From contig CAZDWJ010000001.1 in assembly GCA_964509195.1 (NCBI GenBank), forward strand, positions 124,001 to 188,000: a stretch of DNA of 64,000 nt, given 5' to 3'. The notes under the pieces are model-generated. The model ran no database searches, was not told the origin of the DNA, and saw only the letters and a program-made list of their open reading frames with translations. The translations under genes and the position numbers were made by a program. How positions within the stretch are numbered: the stretch's first letter is position 1; each line of letters starts with the position of its first letter. The DNA comes from UBA4802 sp964509195. GTDB lineage: Bacteria; Spirochaetota; UBA4802; UB4802. Positions 61,889 through 64,000 of the stretch are shown piece after piece.

Positions 61889-61919
61889 AAAAAACCCGAT
61901 TACCAATCGGGTTTTTTTA
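61889..61919. terminator. Bidirectional rho-independent terminator
   Basis: Stem AAAACCCGATT / AATCGGGTTTT with a 3-base loop, T run on both strands; it lies between csp (plus) and the DUF2784-like gene (minus), whose stop is within a few bases. Confidence 0.92.
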
Positions 61920-61920
61920 T

Positions 61921-62328
61921 TTATCGTAATACCCTGTGTTTATTCAGGTAATCACGGATATTTAACAGTACTGTGATGAACAAACATAAAAAATAAACAC
62001 ATGCAACAACAGTATCTGTTACTGTAGCATCAGGCGCGTATCCTGTAATTTCATGTACTATAAACTGAATATATGAATTAAAAAGCACAGGATGTCCCAT
62101 CTTTTCTCTTACCTGCCAGTGCCAGTCTGTACAAAAGCAATATCCCCATCCATACCAAATACCAAGTATAAACCATGAACATCCCGTTATTATCATTGTT
62201 GCGCAATGGACTTTTCTGGTTTTAATTGATATCCAGCCAAAGATATTGAATACTGTGAATACTGAATGAAATACCAGAAAAAACACATCCAACACTTTAT
62301 ACACAATCTGCATATGGAAATATCTCAC
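61921..62328 (-). CDS. DUF2784-like membrane protein
   Basis: A 135-aa membrane protein with four helices and the DUF2784 hallmark HSVFTVFNIFGWISIKTRKVHCATMIITGCSWFILGIWYGWGYCFCTDWHWQVREKMG. The Trp/Gly/Cys-rich middle is the family signature. No role is known for the family. Start: ATG at 62328 or the internal Met at residue 6. It sits alone, convergent with csp and divergent from the CoA-transferase. Confidence 0.82.
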   Translation of the reverse strand: MRYFHMQIVYKVLDVFFLVFHSVFTVFNIFGWISIKTRKVHCATMIITGCSWFILGIWYGWGYCFCTDWHWQVREKMGHPVLFNSYIQFIVHEITGYAPDATVTDTVVACVYFLCLFITVLLNIRDYLNKHRVLR

Positions 62329-62478
62329 TTATTAGCATAATCAAAATATTAATACAGTATTCAAATGCAACAAATAATAATTCCCAAATACCATTTTCAT
62401 TTATATATTTCAAGTATAAAGTTCTTGCTATTGACCAGCTTTCATGTATTCAATGCATAGTGTCATAAGGAGTATTGT

Positions 62479-63681
62479 ATGCTATTATCAGGCACTATTG
62501 TGATTGATATCACACAATTTATCTCAGGTTCTCGTTGTACTCAGATACTTGCCGATATAGGTGCTGAAGTTATCAAAGTAGAACCACCGCAAGGAGACAC
62601 ACTTCGCCTTATTTTTAAATTGATGGCTGGTGCTGAACGCTGTTACTCTGTGTTCAACCGCAATAAATATGGAATAGCAGTTAACTGGCATGATCCCAGA
62701 GGCTGTGCAATAATAAAAAAATTGGCTGCACACGCTGATGTATTTATCCACAATCTAATACCCGGTTCGCTTGAGCGTGCAGGTTTAGGGTATGAAGACA
62801 TACGATCAATAAAACCCGATATTATATATGCTGCTATTTCCGGTTTTGGGACTACCGGCTTAAATCCAGAGCGTGCTGCCTTTGACATAATTGCTCAGGC
62901 AACAGGAGGATTATTCTGGAATAATCAGGAAACATTTCTTTTACCTGATAATTACTGGAGTGACTTAGTCAGTGGAGCATATGCTGCCATTGCTATACTT
63001 CTGGCTATTATATACAGAATGCAAACTGGTAAAGGACAATTTATTGATATCTCCATGCAGGATATAATGTACTACAACAACTATCGGGCTATGATGGATA
63101 AAGCTCTTGAACCAATCTTCACTGAAGTTGAAAAAATTCTTGGAAGAAAACCAAAAGACATTCTTAATTCAAAAGACAGGATGCCCTTTTATGGTTTCTT
63201 CAAGTCAAAAAATGGCAAAGTTGCCATTGTGGCACTGACTCCCCGTCAATGGAAGGATTTAACTGAAATAATTGGCAAACCAGAGATGGCACAAGACCCA
63301 AAATTTGACAATATTATTGTACAGATAAAAAATCACAGAGAAGCCGTATCATTTATTGAACAGTGGACACAAACAAAAACATCTGAGGAAATTATTGAAA
63401 TATTTGAACAGAAAAAAATCCCCTGTGGCATAGCATATACAAGTTGGCAGGTTAATCACGATAGCAATTTGCAAATGCGAAGGATGTTCCAGAAAATAAA
63501 CCATCCTCAGTTTGGAGAAATAGACATACCCGGTTTCCCCTTCAAGTTTTCTGAATGTGTTCAAAGCATACGGATGCCCGCTCCTGCTCTTGGAGAACAC
63601 ACACGCTTTATTTTGGAGCAGAAGCTTGGTTATTCATCTCAAGAGGTTGATGAGTTATACAAGGATAAGGTAGTGGTGTGA
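62479..63681 (+). CDS. CaiB/BaiF-type (class III) CoA-transferase
   Basis: A 400-aa family III CoA-transferase (formyl-CoA, carnitine or aryl-acid CoA-transferase type). Seen: VIDITQFISGSRCTQILADIGAEVIKVEPPQGD, YEDIRSIKPDIIYAAISGFG and the catalytic Asp in ERAAFDIIAQATGG (Asp136). It moves CoA between acids without ATP. Fits activation of organic or aryl acids in anaerobes. Ribosome site AAGGAG eight bases before ATG. Substrate unknown. Confidence 0.92.
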   Translation: MLLSGTIVIDITQFISGSRCTQILADIGAEVIKVEPPQGDTLRLIFKLMAGAERCYSVFNRNKYGIAVNWHDPRGCAIIKKLAAHADVFIHNLIPGSLERAGLGYEDIRSIKPDIIYAAISGFGTTGLNPERAAFDIIAQATGGLFWNNQETFLLPDNYWSDLVSGAYAAIAILLAIIYRMQTGKGQFIDISMQDIMYYNNYRAMMDKALEPIFTEVEKILGRKPKDILNSKDRMPFYGFFKSKNGKVAIVALTPRQWKDLTEIIGKPEMAQDPKFDNIIVQIKNHREAVSFIEQWTQTKTSEEIIEIFEQKKIPCGIAYTSWQVNHDSNLQMRRMFQKINHPQFGEIDIPGFPFKFSECVQSIRMPAPALGEHTRFILEQKLGYSSQEVDELYKDKVVV

Positions 63682-63701
63682 TATGTGTTAGCATCGTTCA
63701 A

Positions 63702-64000
63702 CTAATAAATATATCTATCAAAACCCTGTGTGCGTATTTCCTTAATAAACTCTTTTTTCCAGTGTTTGCCCAAACATTGTTCAGCTAAATATACCACCAA
63801 TGATTTGCCAGTGACTTTAACTGTGTCCTGAATCTTGCATAAACCCTGAAGACAGCTTGGGCACGTTGTAAGTACCATTACATTTTTCTTTTTCACACCT
63901 GTCCGTATATTGGTTTCCTTTCTTTCGCGCAGGCTATTGGATATATCAGGAGTAGATAGTGCTAATGTACCACCTTCACCACAGCAGTTGGGAATACTTA
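63702..64000 (-). CDS. C-terminal end of FAD/Fe-S oxidoreductase (DUF3683 / D-lactate-dehydrogenase-like, CCG domain), cut by right edge
   Basis: The last 98 codons of a large oxidoreductase running off the right edge. Seen: SIPNCCGEGGTLALSTPDISN and VMVLTTCPSCLQGLCK, the cysteine-rich CCG domain that binds a non-cubane or [4Fe-4S] cluster. This ending is typical of D-lactate or glycolate dehydrogenase-type proteins with fused FAD and Fe-S domains. The rest lies outside the window, so the substrate cannot be named. Confidence 0.8.
   Translation of the reverse strand, partial: SIPNCCGEGGTLALSTPDISNSLRERKETNIRTGVKKKNVMVLTTCPSCLQGLCKIQDTVKVTGKSLVVYLAEQCLGKHWKKEFIKEIRTQGFDRYIY

Noticed and set aside
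1..64000. CRISPR array, tRNA, rRNA or prophage genes
   Set aside because: No regularly spaced repeats, no tRNA-like cloverleaf ends, no rRNA and no phage structural or integrase genes were found by reading.

Overview
The window is A+T-rich DNA (a little under 40% G+C by eye) from a Gram-negative-type, probably anaerobic bacterium. The gene mix fits Spirochaetota best. It has a 7TMR-DISM adenylate/guanylate cyclase, a bacterial XPB helicase, CheD, HDOD and STAS signalling proteins, several exported beta-barrel-like proteins, a UPF0316 protein, and no sign of Gram-positive envelope genes. Anaerobic, amino-acid- or organic-acid-using metabolism is suggested by indolepyruvate:ferredoxin oxidoreductase, phenylacetate-CoA ligase, GTP-dependent PEP carboxykinase and an ADP-forming acyl-CoA synthetase. 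The phylum call is an inference from gene content; no rRNA or tRNA gene was found in the window.

Layout. 0-2.2 kb: iorA (cut by the left edge), an ACT protein and paaK, an aryl-acid module. 2.4-7.1 kb: HEAT-repeat protein, a signal-peptidase-I-like protein lacking its catalytic residues, an aminotransferase, a MITE-like inverted repeat, and pckG. 7.2-10.3 kb: a signalling run (STAS, methyltransferase, zinc-ribbon protein, HDOD, CheD). 10.4-13.5 kb: two unknown proteins, an MBL-fold hydrolase and a histidine phosphatase. 13.5-17.6 kb: two sodium/solute symporters, one with a 66-aa membrane companion. 17.7-24.8 kb: small acidic exported protein, universal stress protein, methyltransferase, lipoprotein, a membrane-anchored TPR protein with an Mrr-like end, purE-guaA, smpB. 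24.8-30.9 kb: cytochrome c maturation genes ccmA-B-C-D-E-F, including a ccmD too short for routine calling, plus a five-haem lipoprotein cytochrome. 31.3-38.9 kb: MscS, AsmA, a dienoyl-CoA-isomerase-like crotonase, two outer-membrane-type barrels and the cyclase. 39.1-40.6 kb: a small accessory patch with a decayed hicBA pair, a short ORF, and an intact RHH/RelE toxin-antitoxin pair. 40.6-48.6 kb: DUF4015-type glycosidase, XPB helicase, SRPBCC protein, sugar symporter, acyl-CoA synthetase. 48.9-53.1 kb: TetR regulator, SCP2 protein, M24 peptidase-like protein, YjbQ, a peroxiredoxin remnant, a deacetylase. 53.1-59.5 kb: a tightly packed minus-strand operon of a lamin-tail-domain exported protein, a barrel-like protein with a ComEA-like helix-hairpin-helix region, another barrel-like protein, LarE, a glycosyltransferase and CapA. 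59.6-64 kb: CPBP protease, a 48-aa membrane protein, an aldolase/lyase-like protein, cold-shock protein, DUF2784-like protein, CaiB/BaiF CoA-transferase, and the end of a large FAD/Fe-S oxidoreductase.

The most unusual signals are (i) a short DNA word, GGCGATAG followed by C or T, that recurs far above chance in genes and spacers, mostly in one orientation, and is sometimes extended to GCGATAGTTACTG; (ii) the lamin-tail/HhH/barrel envelope trio; (iii) a cytochrome c maturation system whose CcmE uses CxxxY in place of HxxxY; and (iv) the signal-peptidase-like protein without serine or lysine at the catalytic positions. All coordinates and motif counts were read by hand.
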